Shown: positions 1-6,149 of the stretch, one piece after another
Layout of the letters: each line of letters starts with the position of its first letter
Numbering within the stretch: the stretch's first letter is position 1
Origin: Eubacterium sp.
GTDB lineage: Bacteria; Bacillota_A; Clostridia; Peptostreptococcales; Anaerovoracaceae
Length of the DNA stretch: 7,970 nt
Assembly (NCBI GenBank): GCA_017425345.1
Contig: JAFOML010000050.1
Span: forward strand, 1 to 7,970
Reading direction: 5' to 3'
Program-made: the position numbers and the translations under genes
The notes under the pieces: generated by a model
Told to the model about the DNA's origin: nothing
Database searches by the model: none
What the model saw: only the letters and a program-made list of their open reading frames with translations

Positions 1-965
1 GTTGCGCACGGAATGTACAGGTCAGCCTTGACTTCCCAGGGCTTCTTTCCTGCGACGAACTTGGATCCCGGGAACTTGTCTGCGTAAGGTGCGCAGATGT
101 TCTTTCCGGAAGCTCTCAGCTCGAGCATGTAATCTTCCTTCTCGCCCTTGATTCCGTCTTCGTCCAGAATGTATCCGTCCGGTCCGGAAATGGTGATGAC
201 CTTAGCGCCCAGCTGGTTCAGCTTCTGAACGGTTCCCCAGGCTACGTTTCCGAATCCGGAGACAACAACGGTCTTTCCTGCCAGCTCTTCGCCGCAGTGT
301 TTCAGCATCTCTCTTGCAAAGAAGACGATACCATAACCGGTAGCTTCTGTTCTTCCAGCCAGTCCGCCGTTCTCGGTTCCCTTACCAGTCAGGGTTCCGT
401 CATAAGCGTTCTTCAGCTTCTTATACTGTCCGAACATGTAGCCGATCTCTCTTCCGCCTACTCCCAGGTCACCAGCCGGAACGTCTGTGTTCGGGCCGAT
501 GTGACGGAACAGCTCGCTCATGAATGCCTGGCAGAATCTCATGATCTCTGCATCAGACTTTCCGTTCGGATCGAAGTCAGCGCCGCCCTTGCCGCCGCCA
601 ATCGGCAGTCCGGTCAGGCTGTTCTTGAAGATCTGCTCAAATCCCAGGAACTTCAGGATTCCAGGATATACGTTCGGTGCAAATCTCAGACCGCCTTTGT
701 AAGGACCAAGTGCACTGTTAAACTCAAATCTGTAGCCGGTGTTGACCTGTACTTTGCCATTGTCATCAACCCAAGGTACTCTGAACTGGATGCCTCTTTC
801 AGGCTCAACCAGTCTCTCTACCAGTCCTGCCTCGATGTATTCCGGATGTGCTTCCAGAACCGGCTCGATGGAAGTCAGAACTTCCTCAACAGTCTGCAGA
901 AACTCAGGCTCATACGGATGCTTAGCCTTGACAGCGTCAATGTACGGCTGTACTAAATTTCCCAT
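1..965 (-). CDS. gdhA: Glutamate dehydrogenase, N-terminal 321 residues (3' end outside the window)
   Basis: Catalyses reversible oxidative deamination of glutamate to 2-oxoglutarate and ammonia in the cytoplasm; the family forms hexamers. The start ATG (963-965) follows GAGGAG with 6 nt spacing. Visible motifs: the substrate-binding segment around K90 (GPYKGGLRF), K114, the catalytic lysine K126 in GLPIGGGKGG, D166 in VPAGDLG, and the Rossmann loop GFGNVAWG at 237-244. These sit one residue off the numbering I recall for the Clostridium symbiosum enzyme (K89, K113, K125, D165). Residues 260-264 read SGPDG, as in that NAD-dependent enzyme rather than the SDSSG of E. coli NADP-GDH; this hints at NAD use but does not prove it. 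The family is about 445-450 aa, so roughly 125 residues lie beyond the left edge. Arginine is almost always AGA (10 of 11 counted), unlike the CGG/CGC-rich genes next to it, which suggests high expression. It has its own promoter. Confidence 0.96.
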   Translation of the reverse strand, partial: MGNLVQPYIDAVKAKHPYEPEFLQTVEEVLTSIEPVLEAHPEYIEAGLVERLVEPERGIQFRVPWVDDNGKVQVNTGYRFEFNSALGPYKGGLRFAPNVYPGILKFLGFEQIFKNSLTGLPIGGGKGGADFDPNGKSDAEIMRFCQAFMSELFRHIGPNTDVPAGDLGVGGREIGYMFGQYKKLKNAYDGTLTGKGTENGGLAGRTEATGYGIVFFAREMLKHCGEELAGKTVVVSGFGNVAWGTVQKLNQLGAKVITISGPDGYILDEDGIKGEKEDYMLELRASGKNICAPYADKFPGSKFVAGKKPWEVKADLYIPCA

Positions 966-993
966 TTCGATCTCCTCTTTTCTCTCATAAAAA

Positions 994-1005
994 TATAGTA
1001 CTATA
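994..1005. repeat. 12-bp perfect palindrome in the gdhA leader
   Basis: TATAGTACTATA reads identically on both strands and lies about 28 bp upstream of the gdhA start codon, inside the predicted 5' leader. It is AT-rich and has no loop, so a DNA-binding site is more plausible than an RNA hairpin. It may simply reflect AT-rich promoter sequence. Confidence 0.35.
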
Positions 1006-1007
1006 CG

Positions 1008-1051
1008 TTGGACAACCGCATTGTCCGTATCAAATATAACACTTTGGACAA
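1008..1051. promoter_or_regulatory. Putative regulator-binding sites in the gdhA promoter (three GGACAA half-sites)
   Basis: A perfect inverted repeat, GGACAA-N5-TTGTCC, occupies 1010-1026 and would cover the predicted transcription start. A third copy, GGACAA at 1046-1051, lies inside the -35/-10 spacer. The extended octamer TTGGACAA occurs directly at 1008-1015 and 1044-1051, 36 bp apart. Half-sites at +1 and inside the promoter spacer are the typical placement for a repressor. The binding protein is unknown; I do not recognise the motif. Confidence 0.5.
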
Positions 1052-1061
1052 TTCTCGTCAA
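1033..1061 (-). promoter_or_regulatory. Sigma-70/A-type promoter of gdhA
   Basis: Reading on the minus strand, TTGACG (-35, 1056-1061) is separated by exactly 17 bp from TATATT (-10, 1033-1038). Transcription would start near 1026, giving a leader of about 60 nt before the gdhA ATG. The assignment is from sequence only. It is the best-spaced pair in the pdp-gdhA gap; the AT-rich stretch nearer the gene (993-1005) has -10-like hexamers but no partner -35. Confidence 0.7.
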
Positions 1062-1122
1062 TCCTTAGAAAGTGAAGATTCCGGGAGTTTTTTTGTGCTT
1101 TTTCTTGTACAAAATCCAGCGC

Positions 1123-2433
1123 TTACTTTCCCCTCAGAACATCTATAACAAGCTGCGGGATTTCCGGTCTGTCTCGCTCGATTCGGAAGGCTTTTTCGGC
1201 TTCCGCTGCGCCGTTTTCCGCCTTCTTGCGCGAACCGGCATAAACCGTTGCCAAAAGGTCGCCTTTGTTCACATGGTCACCCACCTTCTTCGCGAGCAGG
1301 ATCCCCGCGCCGGGATCGATCGAATCCTCCTTCACGGTGCGTCCTGCGCCCGTATGCTGCGAGGCGAGCCCGATGCCTTCCGCATCGATGGACGCGACGA
1401 ATCCGTTCCGCGCCGCGCGTACCTCCCGCTTGGTCGTGCTCAGTGTGAGTTTCTCCGGATCTTCGATCACAGAAGCGTCTCCGCCCTGCGCCGCGATCAT
1501 GTTTCCGAGCCGTTTCAGAGCCGCACCGCTGGAAAGCGCGTGATCTGCCATATAGGCGCCCTCTTCCAGCGTCCGGACCCGTCCGCCGAGATAGATCATG
1601 GCGCCTGCGAGCTCTCTCGAAAGAGCTGTGATATCGGCAGGCCCCTGTCCGCGCAGCACATCGATCGCCTCCCGGACCTCCAGCGCGTTTCCGACTGCCA
1701 GGCCGAGCGGCTGGCTCATATCCGTGATCATCGCGATCATTCTGCGTCCGGCATCCTCGCCGATCTCGCACATGATCCTTCCCAGCTCTCTGGCATCCTC
1801 CACGGTCTTCATAAACGCGCCGCTTCCGCATTTGACATCCAGTATGATGGCATCGCTGCCGGCGGCGAGTTTTTTGCTCATGATCGAAGACGCGATCAGA
1901 CTCATATTCTCAACCGTTCCGGTGACGTCACGCAGTGCGTAGAGTTTTTTGTCCGCCGGGGTAATATGCCCGCTCTGGCCGATCACTGCGATCCCGACGT
2001 CTCTGACCTGTTTTAGAAACTCCTCCGGCGAGAGCGTCGTCCGAAAGCCGGGAATCGACTCCAGCTTATCCACGGTTCCTCCGGTAAATCCCAGTCCGCG
2101 TCCGCTCATCTTGGCGATGGGCACACCACAGGCCGCCGCGATCGGTGAGATGATCAGCGTCGTCTTATCCCCGACGCCGCCGGTGGAATGCTTATCCACC
2201 TTGACCCCGGGTATCGAACTCAGATCGACAGTATCTCCGGATCTGCGCATCGCGTCGGTGAGGGTAAAGGTCTCCTCCCGGGTCAGTTTCTGAAAATAGA
2301 TGGCCATCAGAAGCGCAGATGCCTGATAGTCCGGGATGTCGCCGGCCGTGTAGCCCTTGACAAACCAGCGGATTTCATCCGTGGTAAGCTGTCTTCCATC
2401 CCGTTTGTGCCGTATGATTTCTTCCATGTTCAT
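1123..2433 (-). CDS. pdp: Pyrimidine-nucleoside phosphorylase
   Basis: Phosphorolyses uridine, deoxyuridine and thymidine to the free base plus (deoxy)ribose-1-phosphate in the cytoplasm. The 436-aa length fits the family (about 433-440). Visible features: phosphate-binding KHSTGG (81-86), the family signature at 110-125 (SGRGLG...TGGTVDKLE), and pyrimidine-contacting R168, S183 and K187, which match the positions I recall for the Geobacillus enzyme. K108 is the residue described as separating PyNP from thymidine phosphorylase (Met there), so Pdp is preferred over DeoA. The C-terminal domain (about 340-436) includes the GAGR and KKVGDHVNKGD segments. One oddity is Phe at 116, where the signature normally has His (GLGHTGG). 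The first ATG is chosen: GAGG sits 9 nt upstream and overlaps the last codons of deoB, 6 bp away, implying translational coupling. The sugar phosphate product is the substrate of DeoB. No clear terminator follows. Confidence 0.96.
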   Translation of the reverse strand: MNMEEIIRHKRDGRQLTTDEIRWFVKGYTAGDIPDYQASALLMAIYFQKLTREETFTLTDAMRRSGDTVDLSSIPGVKVDKHSTGGVGDKTTLIISPIAAACGVPIAKMSGRGLGFTGGTVDKLESIPGFRTTLSPEEFLKQVRDVGIAVIGQSGHITPADKKLYALRDVTGTVENMSLIASSIMSKKLAAGSDAIILDVKCGSGAFMKTVEDARELGRIMCEIGEDAGRRMIAMITDMSQPLGLAVGNALEVREAIDVLRGQGPADITALSRELAGAMIYLGGRVRTLEEGAYMADHALSSGAALKRLGNMIAAQGGDASVIEDPEKLTLSTTKREVRAARNGFVASIDAEGIGLASQHTGAGRTVKEDSIDPGAGILLAKKVGDHVNKGDLLATVYAGSRKKAENGAAEAEKAFRIERDRPEIPQLVIDVLRGK

Positions 2434-2439
2434 GGTATT

Positions 2440-3618
2440 TTACCTCAAAATCTCCTGCAGGAAGCTCTCCCCTTCGCTCGTCCTGCTCACACCCAGATAT
2501 GCCGCGATCGTCTGTCCGAGATCCGCGAAAGTCCTCCGCGTTCCCAGATCCACACCTGCTTTCACAGGCTCCCCGTAAGCGAGCACCGGCACATATTCTC
2601 TCGTATGATCAAAGCCGTGATGGATCGGATCGGTTCCGTGATCCGCCGCGATGAACAGAATATCGTCAGGTCCCATCGCGTCCATAACCTCCGGAAGCCG
2701 TCTGTCCAGATCCATGATCGCATGGCCATAGCCTTCCGGATCTCTCCGGTGTCCGTACAGAGAGTCGAACTCGACGAGATTCGTAAAGATCAGTCCGCCG
2801 AACGGCTTTTTCATCGCCTCGATCGTCTTGTCCACGCCGTCCATGTTGCTGACCGTATGCACGGATTTGGTGCAGCCCTGTCCGTTGAATATGTCGTGGA
2901 TCTTTCCGACCGCATAGACAGTCTGGCCCGCTTCGGAAATGTGATCCAGCACTGTCGGCTCCGGCGGTGACACCGCATAGTCTCGCCGGTCGCTGGTCCT
3001 CGTACGTTTCCCGTTTTCGAGCACATAGGGCCTCGCGATCACCCTGCCGCACGCCCATTCGCCGACCAGCATGCCGCGGGCGATCCGACAGATCCCATAG
3101 AGGCTTTCCAGCGGAATGACTGCCGTATTGGCCGCGATCTGAAAGACGCTGTCCGCAGAGGTATAGACGATGGGTTTTCCGGTCGCCTCGTGCTCCGGCC
3201 CCAGCTCATCGATGATCACGGTTCCGGAAGCCGGATAGTTGCCCAGCACCTCGGTTCCGATTGCTTCTTCGAACTTCTCGATGAACTCCTTCGGAAATCC
3301 GTCCGGATAGGTCTTGAACGGTGTCAGCGTTTCGATCCCGGCGATCTCCCAGTGTCCGGTGATCGTATCCTTTCCGGCGGAGAGCTCGCGCATCCGTCCG
3401 AAAGAGCCGATCAGCTCCGATTCCGGCACGCGGAACTTTCCTTCCGCCGCATCCGTAATGTTTCCGATTCCCAGCTTCTGAAGATTTGGGATCGCAAATC
3501 CGGGCGTGCCTTCTGCGGCATGCAGCAGCGTGTTGCTGCCCTCATCCCCGTAGCGGTATGCATCCGGTTCCGCGCCAACACCCAGGCTGTCTGCGATCAT
3601 CAGTATCACTCTCTTCAA
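2440..3618 (-). CDS. deoB: Phosphopentomutase
   Basis: Interconverts (deoxy)ribose-1-phosphate and the 5-phosphate, feeding nucleoside sugars into central metabolism; cytoplasmic, Mn-dependent, alkaline-phosphatase superfamily. With a TTG start the protein is 392 aa, close to the roughly 394 aa of Bacillus homologues. Metal and catalytic residues fall where expected: D10 in MIADSLGVG, the phosphorylated T85 in GKDTITGHWE, D156, D285 and H290 in VEFDSLYGHR, D326-H327 in AADHG, and H338 in DHT. A longer frame opens at a GTG at 3655-3657, but that would add 13 unrelated residues, read through the Shine-Dalgarno and overlap the upstream gene. The TTG at 3616-3618 has AAGGAGG 8 nt upstream, and the family N-terminus KRVILMIADS follows at once. 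It lies 16 bp after the metallophosphoesterase stop and 6 bp before pdp. DeoB and Pdp act in consecutive steps. Confidence 0.96.
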   Translation of the reverse strand: MKRVILMIADSLGVGAEPDAYRYGDEGSNTLLHAAEGTPGFAIPNLQKLGIGNITDAAEGKFRVPESELIGSFGRMRELSAGKDTITGHWEIAGIETLTPFKTYPDGFPKEFIEKFEEAIGTEVLGNYPASGTVIIDELGPEHEATGKPIVYTSADSVFQIAANTAVIPLESLYGICRIARGMLVGEWACGRVIARPYVLENGKRTRTSDRRDYAVSPPEPTVLDHISEAGQTVYAVGKIHDIFNGQGCTKSVHTVSNMDGVDKTIEAMKKPFGGLIFTNLVEFDSLYGHRRDPEGYGHAIMDLDRRLPEVMDAMGPDDILFIAADHGTDPIHHGFDHTREYVPVLAYGEPVKAGVDLGTRRTFADLGQTIAAYLGVSRTSEGESFLQEILR

Positions 3619-3626
3619 TCGAATCC

Positions 3627-3633
3627 CCTCCTT
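3627..3633 (-). promoter_or_regulatory. Ribosome binding site that fixes the deoB TTG start
   Basis: AAGGAGG on the minus strand, one base after the metallophosphoesterase stop codon (3635-3637) and 8 nt before the TTG at 3616-3618. It is a near-perfect anti-16S match. It decides the start against the upstream in-frame GTG, and ties deoB translation to termination of the preceding gene. Confidence 0.8.
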
Positions 3634-3634
3634 G

Positions 3635-4336
3635 CTACAGGATCTTCTGCGGCACACACTGCACGTAGTCCAGCGAGACCAGTCTGTACCGCACGCCGTT
3701 CAGCGTTCCCTGAAAGCCGTGCCGGAAGACGTCCTGCCCATGCAGATGTCCGTAAACGCACTCTTTTACGCCAAATTCCGAAAGCAGCCCGGTAAAGCCC
3801 GAAGGCTGCATCTTATCATTCGTCGGCGGATAATGCAGCGCTGCGATGATCGTTTCCGCGCCGTTTTTCACCGCGTCCTCCAGGGAAAAGCGCAGACGCA
3901 AAAGCTCACGGTCATAAATCTTCTGATCGTGTTCGTCGAACCCGTTCGTCCCGGGACAGATCCATCCGCGCGTTCCGCAGATCGTCGCGCCGGAGCCGGG
4001 CACCGGAACACTCTGGTTCTGCAGGAACGTGATGTCGTCGAACAGCCGGTTCAGCTTGCTGATGGAGGTCCACCAGAGGTCGTGGTTGCCTTTGCTGATG
4101 ATTTTGTGCCCCGGAAGCTCATGGATCCAGTTCAGATCCGCCATCGCCTCGTCGAGCCTAAGCCCCCAGGAGATATCCCCCGGGATCAGCACGGTATCCT
4201 CCTCCGTCACAGCCGCGAGCCATTCCTCGCGCACTCTGTCCGGATGATCCTTCCATCTGGGTCCGAATATGTCCATTGGTTTCTGGATCCGCTCATCAAA
4301 AGAAAGATGCAGATCTCCAATTGCAAAAATGCTCAT
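3635..4336 (-). CDS. Metallophosphoesterase (calcineurin-like phosphohydrolase)
   Basis: A 233-aa protein with the complete dinuclear-metal motif set of the calcineurin-like superfamily: D8 and H10 in GDLHL, G53-D54 in PGDISWG, N85-H86... of the block GNHD at 83-86 (with LWW after it), H168 in ALHYPP, and H197/H199 in GHLHG. There is no signal peptide or membrane segment, so it is cytoplasmic. It resembles the small conserved bacterial group often labelled predicted phosphohydrolase or Ser/Thr phosphatase-like. The substrate (phosphoester, nucleotide or nucleic acid) cannot be told from sequence. The ATG (4334-4336) overlaps the rmuC stop as ATGA, so translation probably restarts there; only a weak GGGGA lies upstream. 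It is followed by deoB after 16 bp. The position between rmuC and nucleoside-salvage genes fits a nucleotide or nucleic-acid role, but this is inference. Confidence 0.9.
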   Translation of the reverse strand: MSIFAIGDLHLSFDERIQKPMDIFGPRWKDHPDRVREEWLAAVTEEDTVLIPGDISWGLRLDEAMADLNWIHELPGHKIISKGNHDLWWTSISKLNRLFDDITFLQNQSVPVPGSGATICGTRGWICPGTNGFDEHDQKIYDRELLRLRFSLEDAVKNGAETIIAALHYPPTNDKMQPSGFTGLLSEFGVKECVYGHLHGQDVFRHGFQGTLNGVRYRLVSLDYVQCVPQKIL

Positions 4337-5526
4337 GCATCATCCCCATTTGTGTCTGTCGTATAGAAACTCTCGTATCCTTCTTCCAGGTCGAGCATCC
4401 GCTGCGCCTTGTAGCCCGGGAGCTCCGTCACGTCCTTCAGCTTGCGCTGCATCGCACGGGTCCGGACGCCGATCAAAGTCTCCAGGTTATTATTCGCCTG
4501 CGTCAGGTTCTTCTGCGCCTTCTGGAGCACGGACTGGAAATTCCCAAGCTCCGTCTTCACCGCGCCCAGCACCTGCCAGACCTCGCCGGAGCGCTTCTGG
4601 ATCGCCAGCGTACGGAAACCCATCTGCAGGCTGTTCAGCAGCGCCGCCATGGTCGTCGGCCCGGCGATATTGACATTAAACTCCCGCTGCAGCGGTTCGA
4701 TCATGCCCATGCGCACGACCTCCGCATAGAGTCCCTCAAACGGGAGGAACAGAATGCCGAAGCTGGTCGTCGCCGGCGGGGCGATATACTTATCGTGAAT
4801 ATCTTTGGCTTCCTTCCGGATCATCTGCGCGAGGATCCGCTGGGCGGCTTCCACCTGCGCCTTATCCCCGGTATCGTATGCGTCCACGAGGCGCGCATAG
4901 GCGTCTCCCGGGAATTTGGAATCGATCGGAAGCCAGACCGGCTGATCGCCGTCGCCGGGCATCCGCACAGCAAACTCCACGACGTTTCCACCGGTCCCGG
5001 TCGTGTTCACGTTCTCCGCGTACTGCTCCGGGGCCAAAATCTCAGCCAGAATCGACCCCAGCTGCACTTCTCCGAGAATGCCTCTGGTCTTGACATTGGA
5101 GAGGACCTTCTTCAGGTCGCCGACTCCGGATGCCAGATTCTGCATCTCACCGAGGCCGCGGCTTACCTGCTCCAGCCGCTCGCTCACGATCTGGAACGAC
5201 TGTCCGATGCTGCTCTCCAGTGTCTTCTGGAGCTTCTCATCGACCGTGCCGCGGATCTCTTCCATCTGGCGGGAGTTCTCCTCCTGCATCTGGCGGAACC
5301 GCTCGTTCAGTTCCATCAGCCGCTGATTCTGAATCTCCGTGGTGCTCTTCTGCGTGTTATACAGCATGTTGCTGAACTGCGAGAAAGCGTCATTCACGGT
5401 CCGGTTGGTCTCGATGCGGTAATCGTTGATCTCGCGCCGGATCGCGGCAAACCGGGTCAGCGTGAAGATCGTCACCACGAGGCTTGCCGTCACGAGGATC
5501 AGCAGGATGATCTCGGCGATGCTCAT
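4333..5526 (-). CDS. rmuC: DNA recombination protein RmuC family
   Basis: A 397-aa RmuC-family protein. Residues 4-24 form one hydrophobic membrane anchor (SIAEIILLILVTASLVV...), followed by a long charged, Gln/Glu-rich coiled coil at about 28-130. The RmuC domain (about 145-365) shows RGILGEVQL (148-156), the nuclease-like block PIDSKFP (200-206), FLPFEGLYAEV (260-270), AGPTTMAALLNSLQMGFRT (288-306) and RTRAMQRKLKDV (355-366). In E. coli, RmuC limits recombination at inverted repeats, and the fold is related to PD-(D/E)XK nucleases; the biochemical activity here is unproven. The ATG (5524-5526) overlaps the stop of the 174-aa gene as ATGA, and its own stop overlaps the phosphoesterase start in the same way. 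Three consecutive genes are thus coupled by 4-bp overlaps. Start choice is well supported because the membrane segment begins directly. Confidence 0.93.
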   Translation of the reverse strand: MSIAEIILLILVTASLVVTIFTLTRFAAIRREINDYRIETNRTVNDAFSQFSNMLYNTQKSTTEIQNQRLMELNERFRQMQEENSRQMEEIRGTVDEKLQKTLESSIGQSFQIVSERLEQVSRGLGEMQNLASGVGDLKKVLSNVKTRGILGEVQLGSILAEILAPEQYAENVNTTGTGGNVVEFAVRMPGDGDQPVWLPIDSKFPGDAYARLVDAYDTGDKAQVEAAQRILAQMIRKEAKDIHDKYIAPPATTSFGILFLPFEGLYAEVVRMGMIEPLQREFNVNIAGPTTMAALLNSLQMGFRTLAIQKRSGEVWQVLGAVKTELGNFQSVLQKAQKNLTQANNNLETLIGVRTRAMQRKLKDVTELPGYKAQRMLDLEEGYESFYTTDTNGDDA

Positions 5527-6047
5527 ACTTCTCCGCCTTCCAGCAGATCATCTTCCGTCTCTTCCGGTTCTTCCTCGCCGCCCATGTCTACCTCCTCGCC
5601 GTGATAGTAGCGATAGGTGCGGTCCAGCAGATCCAGGGACTCCACGGCGGTGCCGGTGCCTGTCTGCACGCCGGCCAGGGACAGCTTAAAGTCATCGATC
5701 GTGATCCCGTTCTTGCGGTACTGCCGCTTGTCCATCAGGTCATAGTGGTCGGCATTCCGCTTCTGCAGTTCGACAAAATCTTCAAGACTCACCCCAAGCA
5801 GCTTCGCAATTTCCGAATAAGCCTCGTCGTCCTCCGGGACTTCGACCTGCTTCAGATCCGCGAGGCAGCTCTCTGCTCCCTCGCGAATCTCTTCAAAAGC
5901 TTTGATATGACTGCTGAAATCCGCCTTGCGGAACAGCGGGATTTTCTTGCCGGCTGTGGCAGCCGCCATCGCCGCATCCCGGTAGCGGGTCAGCAGTTCG
6001 TTAAAATACTTATCTTTGATCTGATCGATCTTCTCTATATAATCCAT
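5523..6047 (-). CDS. Conserved-looking hypothetical protein, 174 aa, acidic C-terminus
   Basis: I do not recognise this protein. It appears soluble and largely helical: charged amphipathic segments at about 3-35 and 45-66, a helix-rich stretch at 74-108 (EIAKLLGVSLEDFVELQ), a small block at 110-148 ending in LLDRTYRYY, and a strongly acidic tail at 151-174 rich in Glu and Asp. There are no cysteine clusters, nucleotide-binding loops, signal peptide or membrane segment. The start ATG is well supported: AGGAGG (6057-6062) sits 9 nt upstream. Its stop overlaps the rmuC ATG (ATGA), which makes it a likely functional partner or regulator of RmuC, for example as a soluble subunit; this is inference from coupling alone. 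It follows metY by 70 bp without an evident promoter between them. Confidence 0.85.
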   Translation of the reverse strand: MDYIEKIDQIKDKYFNELLTRYRDAAMAAATAGKKIPLFRKADFSSHIKAFEEIREGAESCLADLKQVEVPEDDEAYSEIAKLLGVSLEDFVELQKRNADHYDLMDKRQYRKNGITIDDFKLSLAGVQTGTGTAVESLDLLDRTYRYYHGEEVDMGGEEEPEETEDDLLEGGEV

Positions 6048-6074
6048 CGTACTTCCCCTCCTGAAGGCAACCTG

Positions 6075-6149
6075 TTACTCTACTGCTGCCAGCGCCTGTT
6101 CCAGATTCTCCGGCTCGTTATTCCACTGCTGCCAGCGCCTGTTCCAGAT
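6075..6149 (-). repeat. Short tandem duplication of the metY 3' end
   Basis: A 25-bp stretch is identical at 6082-6106 and 6125-6149 (offset 43 bp). The similarity continues with two mismatches through a TAA stop in each copy. In the coding direction the first copy encodes the real end of MetY (LEQALAAVE, stop 6118-6120). The second, 43 nt later and therefore in a different frame relative to metY, reads NLEQALAAVE with its own stop at 6075-6077. The second copy is not translated from metY and appears to be vestigial. It ends about 28 bp upstream of the start of the 174-aa gene and leaves that gene's Shine-Dalgarno intact. Confidence 0.85.

Noticed and set aside
1077..1105. Plus-strand intrinsic terminator (GGGAG followed by a T-run)
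   Set aside because: There is a T-run but no inverted repeat in front of it, and no plus-strand gene ends here.
1072..2970. Long plus-strand open frames (314 and 260 codons) opposite pdp and deoB
   Set aside because: They are antisense to full-length enzymes with intact motifs, with no ribosome binding site and no recognisable product.
4276..5604. 442-codon plus-strand open frame opposite rmuC
   Set aside because: It lies antisense to a clearly recognisable RmuC gene, has no Shine-Dalgarno, and its translation is His/Leu/Arg-rich with no domain; it is a GC-driven shadow.
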